From: Suillus spraguei
Taxonomy: Eukaryota; Basidiomycota; Agaricomycetes; Boletales; Suillaceae
Assembly: GCA_016800925.1 (NCBI GenBank)
Contig: JABCPU010000117.1
Span: 1 to 64,000, forward strand
Reading direction: 5' to 3'
DNA length: 64,000 nt
The translations under genes and the position numbers were made by a program. Below are positions 10,126 to 20,946 of the stretch, one piece after another. The notes beneath the pieces were generated by a model that was not told the DNA's origin, made no database searches, and saw only the letters and a program-made list of their open reading frames with translations. Every line of letters begins with the position of its first letter. Within the stretch, counting starts at the first letter, position 1.

Positions 10126-10605
10126 CCCAAATCCAAACTTACAATAGCTAATGACGCCATCGCTCTTGATGGCTACGAACGCTCGTGAGTCTATTGCCAG
10201 GATTTCAAACATCGCTCCCAATCGTTTAACAGGACACTTTCGTCAACGGCGTGTTCCCCGGACCCTTGATCATGGCACAGAAGGTGAGCTTCTGTCGACA
10301 TCCCTGTCGCGCTATCGCTGATCTAATCATAATAGGGAGACAACTTTTCCATCGAGGTAGCCAACGAACTCGCGGACACCTCGACGTGCATGACCACCAG
10401 CGTTGTAAGCAACGTCGGATTGTCATTTACGTCAATTGACTTTTTAACATTGTTTGGCGCAGCACTCTCGTCCGTTCACGCGTCCCTTGACGCCAGGCTT
10501 AAATGCCTGGATTTTCCTGGTAAGATCATACGATCCAATGTCACAGCGCAGTCTCCTTACATATTCTCCATCCTAGACACCATGATCTTTGCACGCCCTG
10601 CATCT
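10113..10605 (+). pseudogene. Laccase (multicopper oxidase) 5' exons, truncated
   Basis: Exon 1 (10113-10184) reads AVTGPKSKLTIANDAIALDG, the start of the mature laccase cupredoxin domain. A 48-bp intron follows, then exon 2 (10233-10283) DTFVNGVFPGPLIMAQK. After a 52-bp intron, exon 3 (10336-10404) reads GDNFSIEVANELADTS. A third intron (10405-10462, 58 bp) should lead to the copper-binding HWHG exon, but the next sequence reads HSRPFTRPL, so the first copper motif is missing. No signal peptide is seen upstream. The fragment ends at the breakpoint of the inverted arm at 10606. Intact laccases (about 500 residues) are secreted and oxidise phenols; this remnant cannot. Confidence 0.75.
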
Positions 10606-11157
10606 AGGTGACAAACAAACCGAAACAACTCCAAGTCCGCGTCAAAGTATGCCGCAATCAATCCGCGTTGGATTCAATGGAGTTGGCTACAACGGTAGAC
10701 CCAAATCATGTATGTTTCCCTGCTGTCTTATTTGGCATATAGTATCTAACATGCATCGGTCATGTACTAGCGAGCTCATGAGTACAGTTTGCGATAGGTA
10801 TTTCTTGGGGCGCCCCGCACCACGTCGCGCAGGGGATTCTGGCAGAGTGGCTGAACAACAATGGGTCGCCCAGCTCTCACTTTCACCTCCATCCGTAGTC
10901 ACATCACATCATCGATCCCTTACCTACCAGCGCGGCACGATGTCTAGTCAAGCAGGAGGCAAAGAGACTCGCCAGAGAACTACCCTCCAGGAGCATGGGC
11001 AATCCAGCGGGGGCAGACCCCCAATTCATTCTGCCATACACCGAGGTGAGTGCGATTGGCACCGTGTCTGAGTCTGTGTGTGCTTATCTGTCATCAAGGC
11101 TGGCTTTTTCTTGGTTGGTAGACATCTGGCCTTTCTCGACTGCAGAATCCCGTATCA

Positions 11158-11370
11158 GACTTTAACCAGACGAAATTATGCACGTAAGGATTACTGAAAG
11201 CTTCTGCCAATATCGGAAGTGTGATCGGCCAGTTTCTGTTCGGTGAGCTGCATGATACATCCTGCTCTATCCCCCTTCGTGCTGAATTCGCAATGATTCA
11301 GGACGTTGTGCCGATGCTTTCGGGAGAAAGACAACCCGTCAGTTCTTTACATTGTTTTCGCTTGCATCCA
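11158..11370 (+). pseudogene. PHO84-like phosphate transporter (MFS) relic
   Basis: A small piece of a major-facilitator permease. SANIGSVIGQFLFG ends at a donor (GTGAGC, 11243), a 59-bp intron ends CAG at 11301, and the next exon reads RCADAFGRK: the loop 2-3 signature G-x3-D-x2-GRK of MFS carriers. Upstream DFNQTKLC fits the region before that helix in fungal inorganic-phosphate permeases. The rest of the protein (12 helices, about 550 residues) is absent. Inverted copy at 55260-55472. The flanking 10606-11150 has open frames I cannot identify. Confidence 0.55.
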
Positions 11371-11499
11371 CATTCAACATGCGTCGACAGACGGAAAAGA
11401 GGTCGAAATCTCGTCCGTATCCGCGAGAGTTTCAATTTCAAAATCAACTTTGTTCCCTGCTATGGAGGCGCATATATAACAAGCCGGTTGGGCTAGCTA

Positions 11500-12150
11500 A
11501 AGTGGCAATGCCCGCTACCTGATTAGTCCCTGTGCGATTTTCTTGGATCTCTTCGCATCTGCCCCATCCCATCGCTTCCTCCTCGCGGTTCAGCATGCTG
11601 TATATAACGAGTAGCAAACCCTTTTTATCCGCTGACGAACTGCAAGCACTTGAGTGCGAACCAAAACCTGAAAATGGAATGGATCGATCAATGAACACAG
11701 CAAATGACTGATTCAAGCCAAAGAAAGCCCGCTGACAGGATCAGACGAAATAGCAGGAAGGCCAAGAAGATGATGCTATGACTACCACTGGATGGAGAAT
11801 GACAATGATTGAAGCTGATCACTGTATGGCTCCTCACTTTGATCTTTCTAGCAATAATTCTTTGTCTTTTTTGTAATCCCATTACTTGTTTGGCTCTTCC
11901 AGAACTTGCACATGAGCATACATTGTAGTAGACATCAAACCTTGTTGCTATTGCTGTGAAAAATTGGACCATGGAATATATACACTTATAAATATTTAAT
12001 TATTTAATAGTGGTATTCAAAGTTAAAAAAGTAAAGAGAAGTACAACATGTTTGGAAAGTTGGATGACACTATTGAAAGTCTGAATTATAGCTCTGCTCT
12101 GCTTACACTGATCACTGTCCATACTATGCTGATAAGATCAACCATGCCTC
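11500..12150. other. Stretch with no recognised gene
   Basis: Minus-strand frames (11444-11716, 11688-11972) are open but show no family signature. AT-rich around 11970-12030. Confidence 0.4.
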
Positions 12151-12209
12151 ACATATTGCAATGAAAACAACAGCTACAAGCCCTCAAAAATACACATGAT
12201 GACCTTATA

Positions 12210-12482
12210 TTGGCTCACTATGTAGAGCTTGTGCAACATACACTTGATGAGCTACTTGAGGAATCAGACTCAGAAGATGATTACAGCACCTCTCATGACA
12301 GCGGTGGATCCCTTAGCATGTCAGTTTCTTCAGTATCTTCAGATGGATCTTTGCACTCCCTGATGTTGGGCATTACAGTTACTCACTTGCATCCTCCCAG
12401 CTCTCATTGGATGGGCCAGAGATGGCTAGTTGAGTGTTTATGGAGTTTATTGACGCTGTTCATGCTTTACATGATGAGGTAG
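12210..12482 (+). CDS. Short acidic/Ser-rich ORF of the arm
   Basis: MAHYVELVQHTLDELLEESD, then an Asp/Ser-rich stretch and a hydrophobic end (LWSLLTLFMLYMM). It may be an exon of a transposon gene upstream of the KDZ transposase. No family recognised. An identical copy lies at 54148-54420 on the other strand. Confidence 0.25.
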   Translation: MAHYVELVQHTLDELLEESDSEDDYSTSHDSGGSLSMSVSSVSSDGSLHSLMLGITVTHLHPPSSHWMGQRWLVECLWSLLTLFMLYMMR

Positions 12483-12756
12483 AGGTCTGTTGATGTGTGC
12501 ATTGCACATCACCAATGTGACCATGAACAACACTGCTTGTCGGAGTTAGCAGAAGGAATACAACTCATATATATATCTGATACCTATGGTTCATCTCTTC
12601 CCTCAGTCTGTTATACATGACTGAGGGTGAGTCGCTTCCTCTTGTCCTGCCATACCTAGATCACTTAGTGCTGCCGTGGTCCAGTTCAGAGGGTCCTGGG
12701 CAAGAACTGAAAACCAAACCATGCACCAGTTCTTCAAATCTTTGAACCTAGAACCA

Positions 12757-12786
12757 GACCATTGAGAAGAACCATTCTCAATGGTC
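12757..12786. repeat. 12-bp perfect hairpin in a MITE-like segment
   Basis: GACCATTGAGAA and TTCTCAATGGTC separated by 6 bp. A wider imperfect pairing (AAAACCAAACC near 12710 with GGTCCAGTTTGGTTTTT at 12783-12799) suggests a small foldback element of about 12665-12860. Mirrored near 53843-53872. Confidence 0.5.
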
Positions 12787-13332
12787 CAGTTTGGTTTTTT
12801 TCTGATTCCAATGTGAACCAGACTGTAAATTTTCCAAGCGCAGTCTCAACCATGATCCTAGAGTGAGTGCACATATGAGATTTAGCTGTTCACCTGGGAA
12901 GACAACATCACATACCATGTGAGGGTGAAACATGACTTGGTTGGGTTGGGTCATCACAGAGAGACTCATTCTGGTGTTGTCAAGGTCAAAAGAAACAGTG
13001 AACATTTCAATAGACAACATAAACATCTATACTTCCCATATTACCTAGTTAGTAAAGAGGACAGGCAGGGCTTATACGTCCTCTTTAGTGAGCTAAAATG
13101 TCATTTATACAGAGCACCGCCAGTGCACACTAGACAAAACCGTGACTTTACTGTTCTCACACACTATGTTTGTTTAATATTTGTTCTATGCCACTTTGTT
13201 TTCTAGTGTATATTGCCCATTGCACACCCCTCAGCCCACAACAACACTATGCCTACCCTCTGGCCTGCACTATAAAGGGTCTGAGTGACCCGATTTCTAT
13301 GTTGTGGGAAACTTATCTCTGAGACCCACCCT

Positions 13333-13530
13333 CCCACCATCTAATTATAGTTCTTGCTCTCGTATTCCTTCCTGGACCTCCAGCACCTCCCTGCGCACCT
13401 CCATTAACCCTCCCAATAGGCATCTAGCATTACTTAATCTGCCTTCCAACCATAGTTTGTACTCTCGCATCCCTTTGCGGGCCTCCAGAACCTCCCTGTG
13501 TGCCTACATGAACCCTCCCAATCCTCTAAA
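13333..13530. repeat. Direct duplication of about 105 bp, coiled-coil on minus strand
   Basis: 13333-13430 and 13442-13530 are diverged copies (ACCTCC..CACCTCCCTG, AACCCTCCCAAT). On the minus strand they read two similar segments, RREVLEVQEGIREQEL and HREVLEARKGMREYKLW, a heptad-like charged pattern. Probably a relic coding repeat. The same repeat is mirrored in the right arm near 53100-53300. Confidence 0.5.
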
Positions 13531-13969
13531 AGTGTTATACTATGTTGTCTGGCATCTGAACCCTTAGGCTCTTGTCTATGCTGTCCATCATTTGGTTTTC
13601 ACAAGGTATGTCACAGTGTGCTTGTGCAGCCATGACACTTACAAGCAAAACAACTTTAGTTCAAAAATGTTCAGACAAATTTTTTTCAACTCTGCGAAGT
13701 TCGAACAAGCAGTAAGCTCTGCACCAAACTAGTGATTAGGGTTTGGAGTACAAGGCATTACACTCCGAACCCTAAAGTATGATTACAGATGTGGAAACCC
13801 ACTGTCCCATAGCTTTTACACCAACCACCGCTTTGAACACTCCTTAGACTCGGTTTGTTTCCTGTCCATCACTGTCCTCCTCAGTCTTCACATTTTTATC
13901 CTCCCAACATTCCTATCACACCTGGAGCATATGTCACATGCCATCCCTTCAATAAACATGCACAATCAC

Positions 13970-14738
13970 TGTTAAGACTGTACTCAAGGGTAGAGAGATC
14001 CGAAGGGCTTTGGCCTCAGTTCGTGCACTGTGCCCCTTTCTCGAGTAATGCCCCTTATTTCAGGGAGGAGTTATTCGTCCGAAGACCTGGAAGGAGTTGC
14101 GTGATGGATCCGGGTGTCCGAAGGTGTCGGATATGATACGTCCGAAGGTTATTCGGAACGTAAGGAGAGGACAGAGATTAAGGCTAGTTTTGGAACGAGT
14201 TCCTAACTAGAAACTAACGGAGATAGACTATCCGAAGATAGAGTCGGAGATATAGACTATAGGAATCAATCCTAAGTCTCAGAAGGTGACTTAAAGTGGA
14301 AAGTGGCTTAAGTCCGGAGGAGGCAGAATGAGTAGAATCTAAGATGATATTCGAACTAAGGTTCTACGGAGATCTACAAGTGGTTTATATACTGTAAGTA
14401 TCTAAGACGGATAATTAGCAAGTCCAGGACTGAGGGCTATGTACGAAGTGTAACAGGAGTCTATTAGTTAATGCACAGCGGATCAGTAAGCATGAATCGG
14501 AAATGAACACAGGAAACGGATCAGTAACACAGGACGGAAATATAAACAGCCGGAATACCAGAAACAGGAGGGATGACAAAAGGAGATAGACGCAGATATA
14601 CACAAGGGAGTTAAGGTGCGAGAAGTGAGCACATTCGGATGGGTGGTCCGGACAGGATCTGTGGACCGGACGGATATGGAATCGATCGGATCTGATCGGA
14701 TATGGTCGGATCTGAGATTAGAAGTATGGTATATGACA
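13970..14738 (+). mobile_element. Solo LTR (769 bp) with TSD ATCAC
   Basis: Starts TGTTAAGACTG and ends GGTATATGACA (TG..CA). It is flanked by ATCAC at 13965-13969 and 14739-14743. It is closely similar to 23476-24245 and lacks internal retroelement genes, as expected after LTR-LTR recombination. It lies upstream of the KDZ transposase remains. Confidence 0.9.
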
Positions 14739-15059
14739 ATCACCATGTGTATCAGCACTTGTGTGGGTTAGTGAACTGGAGGGAAAATTCTCTTCCAGCT
14801 ACCACCACCACCTCGAACCACATCTCATGGTTGGTCCCTCACAGAATTCATTGGGTAGCATCTCCTGCAGGTGCTTAGTGTAAATAGGCAGTAGTAAAGT
14901 CAAGACTCTGCGAGCCAGCAGCATCCAACAGCATGAAGACCAAGCAAAGTTTTTTTGTGCTGAACTACTCAAAAGTTCAGTGCAATATTTCCTCCATTTA
15001 ACTCAGCTGATCATTGTGTAGAGTTGCCTCTGCACAAGTGAGAACGACTCTTAGTTTCT

Positions 15060-17304
15060 GAGTCTCTTGCTATATCCAAAGCACCATCACACACCACTAC
15101 AGACACTCATGTGGACAACAACTTCATGGATATTGATGCAATGCTCCCTCTGCCTGGTGAAGAAGGCTTTGGTGTCAGCCATTGGAGTGAGGAACATGCC
15201 CTCTATTCGGAGCTTGAGCAGATCACCCATGCGCAAATCAAGTATGTTATTCTGTGCTCGTGTATTTCTCATATTTACCCTTGACCTGGAGCAATCAATA
15301 TGATGCACTTACCGATGCACTACTCACTTACCAGCATGATGGCATTGAAGTCCCTGAGGTTGATAACTCTGATGACATGTTTGAAAATCAAAGTAGTGGA
15401 CATATTCAGTGAGTAGCAATACCATTTTCTATGTGGTATTTTACTAATGGGTAACTGTGCTCTAGGTCAATCCATCCACAGATTCAAGCATGAGTCTATG
15501 TTCACTAATGTAACCTTACTATGCTATGGATGCATTGGTTCATCGCCAGTAAAGCCTAGTGTAACTATCACAGTTTGGACCCTTGCTGTCTACTGACTGA
15601 CACATCATGTGTGCCCTTGCCTCAGCATCCACATGGAAGCCAAAAAATTGTGCCACCTGCATGATGTAAGTGCTGTCACTTTCAGCATGGTCTCACATAA
15701 TTGACATATAATTCAGGTACACTATAGTCGCTATCTTGCTGAGCAACTCCATACTGCCTTCAATGTTTACCTTGAGCTTCAATGACAGATTTCTTGTCAT
15801 CTTGACAAACACCTTGGCTGTGATACTCCCAACTGGCAGATGTTGAATTCATGCCCAGTGTGCCAGTACACACTTAAACAAGAACCATCCTTACTATATT
15901 CCTTCATCTGTGCCTTTGATGCCAACAATTCAGCAAAATCATGGATCCAGCAGTTTGTCATGGAGCGACATGGTTCAAAGTGGTGAACTGTTAGTGTCAT
16001 TTCTCATTTCTAGAATGATTACAATGGGATGCTAACTCGCAGTATAGTATGAAATACCCAGTTGCTAGCCTCAACAAATTGATGGAAGTATTCAGGAAGA
16101 ACATCCTTTATGGCTATGACATCAAATGTGCGCTTGAGAAGATCCTACTCCACAGCTCGCTAGCGAATTGCATCAAAGAACTCAACCTTCAGGGGGTGGT
16201 TCCTGCCTTTCATGGTCATGCTCACAATCAGCTTTGCCAGGTCCAGCATCATTCCAAGTACAAGGTTGGCACTGGTAAGGAAAATTTTGAGACTTGCAAA
16301 CATGTCTTTTCAGAGTCTAATGCTCTGGCCTCTGAAACTCGGAGAGTTTCATCGCCACAAAGCTCTCGACAAGCACTTTCACTTTGCTGACATGGACAAA
16401 TATGCTAATCTGTGTATGTCCTAAGTTCAATTAAGTTACAATGCTGACATGACAATTTAGCTAATTGTCTCTACAACAACTATGTTCAAGCACTTGAGGC
16501 TATTGCTGCCACTTCTACATTCCTTGCTGAATCTCCAAGGGGACCCATGAAAAGAAGACATCATTGGAGAAAATGTCCTACAAGCAAGATGCCACGTCTG
16601 TTCAAGTTGACTACATGAAGGTGTTAGTTGAGTATGAGGACAAATTGTACATTCTTCCCAGCAGTTTTAAAATTGACATTAAATGTCATTATGGCAGGCT
16701 TGCTTATGATGCGGCTGGTGCAGAATTCTGCAGGCTTGATCTTAGGGAAAATTGCTCCTCAAAGGAGATTGGCAATGTTAGATGCTGCCACACCCACGCT
16801 GCTGCTAAGTGTGACGAAAAGCAGAAAGTAGTTGAATACTTCGAATGCCAGATGGAGATTGATGAACATTGGGGTCCTGATCACCCAGAGCGCATCCAGG
16901 CACAGTCGCATATTACACACCGCCTCTTTTTCAAGGCTCTCGATGATGTTGAGAGGCTGGTGGTCATGCAACTATTAGAACCAATGAATTTGCAGATGAA
17001 TGGTCTTGATAAGTTCTTGTTTACATCATAGCATGATACTAACCCAAAGGTTTTGTACTTAGGTTACAAGCTTTGCACTCAAATTTCCAAGGCCTTCAAA
17101 AGCCATGCAACTGCTATTCGAAATGCCCTTCAATGTTACAACAAATATGCTGCTGAAATGCTGCCACCATGCCCTCTGCTTGAATGGAATCAAATTGTCA
17201 AGTATTTATTTTTAGCGGAGTTTGACTTGCTATGTGATAGTGACAGGCAGATTCAGACTAAATGGTGGGCAAACCCGCTTTATCGACAAGCATCAGTACA
17301 ATAA
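15060..17304 (+). pseudogene. KDZ (Kyakuja-Dileera-Zisupton) transposase, decayed
   Basis: Transposase of a cut-and-paste DNA transposon superfamily expanded in Agaricomycetes. Blocks in order: HYSRYLAEQLHTAFNVYLEL near 15720; DTPNWQMLNSCPVCQYTL near 15835; FDANNSAKSWIQQF near 15920; YPVASLNKLMEVF at 16055; YDIKCALEKILLHSSL at 16115; AFHGHAHNQLCQ at 16205; CKHVFSESNALA at 16300; FHRHKALDKHFHFADMDKY at 16350 in another frame; DYMKVLVEYEDKLY at 16605; EDHWGPDHPER-like block at 16865; GYKLCTQISKAF at 17062 and FLAEFDLLCD at 17210. Stops and frame changes (for example near 15785, 16325 and 17030) show it is dead, though some may be introns. The first part, up to 16105, is duplicated in the right arm. 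Confidence 0.85.
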
Positions 17305-17555
17305 TTGTTGACAAATATGCTATCATTACAACGTGAATACCTTGATTAACCTAACTAACTAACTAACTAACCTAACCCTCATCACAATGTGAATACCTTG
17401 ATTGCTACCATTGGCAAAAAATACAAAGATGAAGCATATACTATAACTCAATTTCAGCCTGGAGGTTGGGTATAATCTCGGCATCACAAGCAGCTCGCAT
17501 GCATCATAGTGGTGTCACATCACATTATCTAGTAGCGAGGTACAATGAACTATGA
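17305..17555. repeat. Spacer with (AACT)n microsatellite and GTGAATACCTTGATT repeat
   Basis: CTAACTAACTAACTAAC at about 17350-17370, between two copies of GTGAATACCTTGATT (17332-17346 and 17390-17404). No gene seen. A TIR for the KDZ element was not identified. Confidence 0.5.
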
Positions 17556-17559
17556 TGTG

Positions 17560-19100
17560 CTGACAGTATGCTACACACTGCCACCATCACCATCACCTGC
17601 TGAAACTTCCTTTGTTCGTGCTTGCTTCTCCTGGATTCTCGCTAGCGCGCTATTCTTCACTGGCGGTCGTTGAGCGGTCGAGTATGACGGGAAAATTTGT
17701 CTAGAAAAATGTGAGAATCAGTAGAATAAAATGAGACATCAATCACCTGTTCCACCATACAGTAAGGTCATTCACTTCTTGTTTCTCATCTGGGTCTTCA
17801 AAAATATCTAAAACAGAATTGTAGAACCTTTCCGAGTCGGTGACTGTGTCTGTGCATGAAAACACAGGAGATGAGGTGAGGGAAAATCTGATCTGGAATG
17901 AATATTCAACATTGAGTATAAATCTATAGATCCGAAGTGCAGACAAACCTGCATTGCAATATATGCGATGGAGGGTAGAGTGACTCGAGTCATTCCATGG
18001 ATTTGAGGGTTACCTGAGCGGGTTGCCTTTGGCTCTCTGTCCACAGAACTGGGGGATGTGAAGACGTGTCTATATGCTTAAGAGTCTAGTTAAAAGCAAA
18101 GAAATTTGGAAGCAACGCGAAACATATATCTTACACAAACAAGCAAGGCGCTTCGAAAGAGGCCATTCCATGGATCCTCGAGATCGTAATGGTAGTCTGT
18201 GTACAAGAACAGCAGCCATTGGTCTCCAGTCACAATGATCTTGCTGCTCTTAAGTTTAGCTTTTGTCCTACAGTCCATTAGTAAAGATGTCAAGGAAATG
18301 ATGCCACACACTCGGAGTTGGACCAGTCAAGGCCAGCAGGACAAAGTAGTGCGCCTGTCTGTTCATGGTGAAAACCGTGGTTGACTTTGATCTTGCGAGC
18401 AAGAGGAGGAACAAGATTTTGTCCCTTTGGGGTAATCCAATCGAGGACACTGCCTTTGAGACTTTTGTATCATCACCTCTTGCTCCAGATGCGCCTTTGG
18501 TGAGCTGATGCGATATGTGAGATAAACAGATAACTTTGCAGACACAGAAAAATGGGATACTTGCCAGCTCCGCAACGGCATCAACCTCATCATCTCCACC
18601 TTGCATCAAACACTCTTCCAAGCCTGCCACAGATTTGAGAAGTTCTTGGAAAATGTGATGCTCGCGTCATTCCCTTAGAATATAGACACAATTAGATGGG
18701 TTGTGAATAACTCTGCAGGAAAGTAAGATACTCACTCAGCTGTAAAATTTTCTTCTGGAGTGTTGGCTAATTCTCCCATCTGTAGAATCCCATTTGTCAG
18801 AAGGGCTTGGAAGTTGCAAAGAGCATGGACCATTTGCCCAAAATGACGACCATAATGAACCAACAGATCCATTGCACTACTATTGTAATGGGCGTCAGTA
18901 GGTGGATTACTTCCCGAATATATATCAACTCACGGCCGTTTCCTGGGCCCCAGTTGTAGGGTGTCAACTGGTTTACGACCTTGGCTGCAAGATTGCAGGT
19001 CCTCGGACTCAGGCATGGCAGGCAGAATAACTGCAAGGTTAGTTGGGATGAGAAAATTGTCTGCCGCATCACCGCGACTCTAAATCCTTGGCCCACGATA
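17560..19100 (-). CDS. Lineage-specific Agaricomycete protein of unknown function
   Basis: Minus-strand gene with many short introns. Exon reads in order: AAKVVNQLTPYNWGPGNGR ending at a GTGAGT donor (18933); SAMDLLVHYGRHFGQMVHAL with LLTNGILQMGELANTPEEN; GGDDEVDAVAELA; GASGARGDDTK followed, one frame over, by SVLDWITPKGQNLVPPLAR and HHEQTGALLCPAGLDWSN; IIVTGDQWLLFLYTDYHYD with DPWNGLFRSALL; VDREPKATRSGNPQIHGMT; RFSLTSSPVFSCTDTVTDSE with FYNSVLDIFEDPDEK and LTVWWNR; after a 46-bp intron (17746-17701) QIFPSYSTAQRPPVKNSALA. I recognise the order from many uncharacterised Agaricomycete proteins (possibly DUF6698-type, unsure). The frame break after DDTK may be a lesion or an intron. No catalytic motif is apparent. 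Confidence 0.65.
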
Positions 19101-19506
19101 TTTGCTGCAGTTTGTGAGCGACTGCAAATTAGTTTTAGGAGCTACTGTCAATTACAGAAGTACAGCCTCTAACTGGAGCGCCTCAAGTAAGGGTATTCGT
19201 CAAATGTTACACAATTCAGTGACCAGTGGGAAATATTATCTGGCGGGTGTGTTCGCCACTAGGCTCAATCCGGTGTAGTGAACAAAGTCACACTGACCAT
19301 GAAAGTGCTGTTTTACACAAGTTTCTCATTACTGCCTACAGCAGCTACTGAGAAAACCCCTATAGTGAGCATTACCCTTTTCGCTTCGCCAGTACCAGTT
19401 TCACTCCGTGAATCCTTGCCCCTTACCAAATCTTGCTACCGATGTCCTCCTGTCCATTCCATTTCCATCTAAGATCCATTGGTGTGTAGCATATTCATTT
19501 CTGCCG
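19101..19506. other. Spacer upstream of Gypsy element A
   Basis: No gene or repeat recognised. Ends in TGCCG (19502-19506), the left target duplication of element A. Confidence 0.5.
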
Positions 19507-19980
19507 TGTTACAGTCGTATGTGCCCCTATTCATTTCTCTTTGTTTCCTTTACTTATATATCGTGTCACATGACTCTCATTCATATGCTCAATGCATCTG
19601 TACTATAGTTGCCTTCCTTGTTTGGATACACGTTTACATTCTCACGTCTCTCTTGGTCTGTGCGCACATATTGGTCTATTTAAGCACGTTGTACTACGCT
19701 TGTAATACTTCACTTTAATCTTACTGGGTTTTACCTGGAACATCCTTCGCTTAGGTCTCCAACCTAAGTCGTCTTGAATCGTCTCTAAGTCTAAGCACTC
19801 CTTAGTCTTAGTCTCTATTCTTGTAGAACCTCTTAGACTAGTCTTTGAGGTGAACCCTTGATCGTACTCAGAACACATTCCTTGTACTTTCACCTTGTCC
19901 TCTTCTGGACATTGTAGAACTTCCCAGCAGACCGTCAGTGTCTTTTCACTGTCGCTGGTGATGCCACCCCAGTCGTAACA
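19507..19980 (+). repeat. 5' LTR of Gypsy A
   Basis: Begins TGTTACAGTCGTATG and ends CCCAGTCGTAACA. A TATA-like TATTTAAG at 19677-19684 lies 35 bp before ACTTTAATCTT (19712-19722), the inferred transcript start and R boundary. Confidence 0.9.
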
Positions 19981-19981
19981 A

Positions 19982-19992
19982 AAGATTAAAGT
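19982..19992 (+). promoter_or_regulatory. Self-complementary primer-binding site of Gypsy A
   Basis: AAGATTAAAGT starts one base after the LTR and is the exact reverse complement of ACTTTAATCTT at 19712-19722 inside the LTR. This is the arrangement of the Tf1/sushi-type self-priming mechanism, in which the transcript's own 5' end primes minus-strand synthesis. No tRNA match was tested. Confidence 0.65.
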
Positions 19993-20110
19993 CCACTTGA
20001 TCGTCGACTACCCAGTCTTCGACCCTGAACCCTGATAAGCCCTAACGGACAGCAAGACAGCGCGTGTAGGCACCGAGAAAGTATAACTCACCAGACAAAT
20101 CGCCGCTATG

Positions 20111-20946
20111 ATGACCACCAAATAATTTGAATACAAAATCGGTCTCCCAACTGGTTTTGATGGAGATCGTGACAACTCTTGCGAATTTATCCAATCATGC
20201 AATCTATGCTTCGACATCAACAAAAAGCTTTACACCACCGACAAGCAGAAGATCATTTTCATAACATCCTTCATGACTGAGAAAAAGCCAAATCATGGAA
20301 AGAGCAATTCCTCGACCATGCTCAGTCAACCGACACCTCTGGACAAAAAGTTGGTTATGGAACATTGCAGGATTTTATGAAAAGCTTCAAAGAAGCCTTC
20401 GAACCAGTGGATACCAAGGGAACCACACTCACGAAACTCAGGGACCTCAAACAAGGAAGCGAAGATCTCCATACCTACATTGCTGACTTTGAGGCACTTG
20501 CAGCCAAGGCCCGTATCACCGACGATGCAATGAAGATCCAATTCTTCCAAGATGGCCTGAATTTGGGTATCCTTACCAAGCTTTTCGCACCAGGAGATGT
20601 CTCAGAAGTATTCTGCGAGGTTGTATTGCAATGCATTTCCATTGATAACTCCCACCATCGTCTTCAAGCAATACGAACACGTCATGCTCCACAACAGAAG
20701 AAGAAGAACTATGGAAATGCACAATACATACCTAACCGTGACCCCAATGCAATGGTCGTAGATTGAATCTCCGATATGGAAAGATCTGAATGCATGAAGA
20801 AGGGACAATGCTTCGGATGCAAGAAAACAGGACACCGTATTCATAACTGTCCTGAGAAGAAGAAGAAAACCCCGCTCCGACAAGCCGAAGTCAAAGAAGA
20901 AGAAGAAGGCGAAGAAACTGTGAGGCAGATTGTTGAGGATTTTTGA
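20111..20946 (+). pseudogene. Gypsy A gag, broken
   Basis: Capsid and nucleocapsid polyprotein that packages the element RNA. The start MTTK is followed at once by TAA (codon 5; element B has GAA there). A 1-base deletion near 20283 changes frame. The capsid part includes FEPVDTKGTTLTKLRDLKQG and KIQFFQDGLNLGILTKLF. A TGA at 20764-20766 replaces an Arg codon (CGA in B). The zinc knuckle CFGCKKTGHRIHNC near 20815 is intact, followed by a basic stretch and the end EDF*. Length and order match gag of B and C. Confidence 0.85.

Larger units (their letters stand above)
10606..16105 (+). repeat. Left arm of 5.5-kb near-identical inverted repeat
   Basis: Matches the reverse complement of 50524-56024. 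Paired coordinates sum to 66630 near the outer end and 66629 near the inner end. One 1-bp indel lies near 12737 (TTCAAATC versus TTCAAAATC). The outer edge is at AGGTGACAAAC (10606) and the inner edge after GAAGAACATC (16105). Every open frame checked inside is identical in the partner. The arms flank about 34.4 kb. Confidence 0.95.

Noticed and set aside
17345..17380. CTAAC-rich run resembling a telomere repeat
   Set aside because: The period is 4 bp (AACT), not TTAGGG/CCCTAA, and it is only a few units long.
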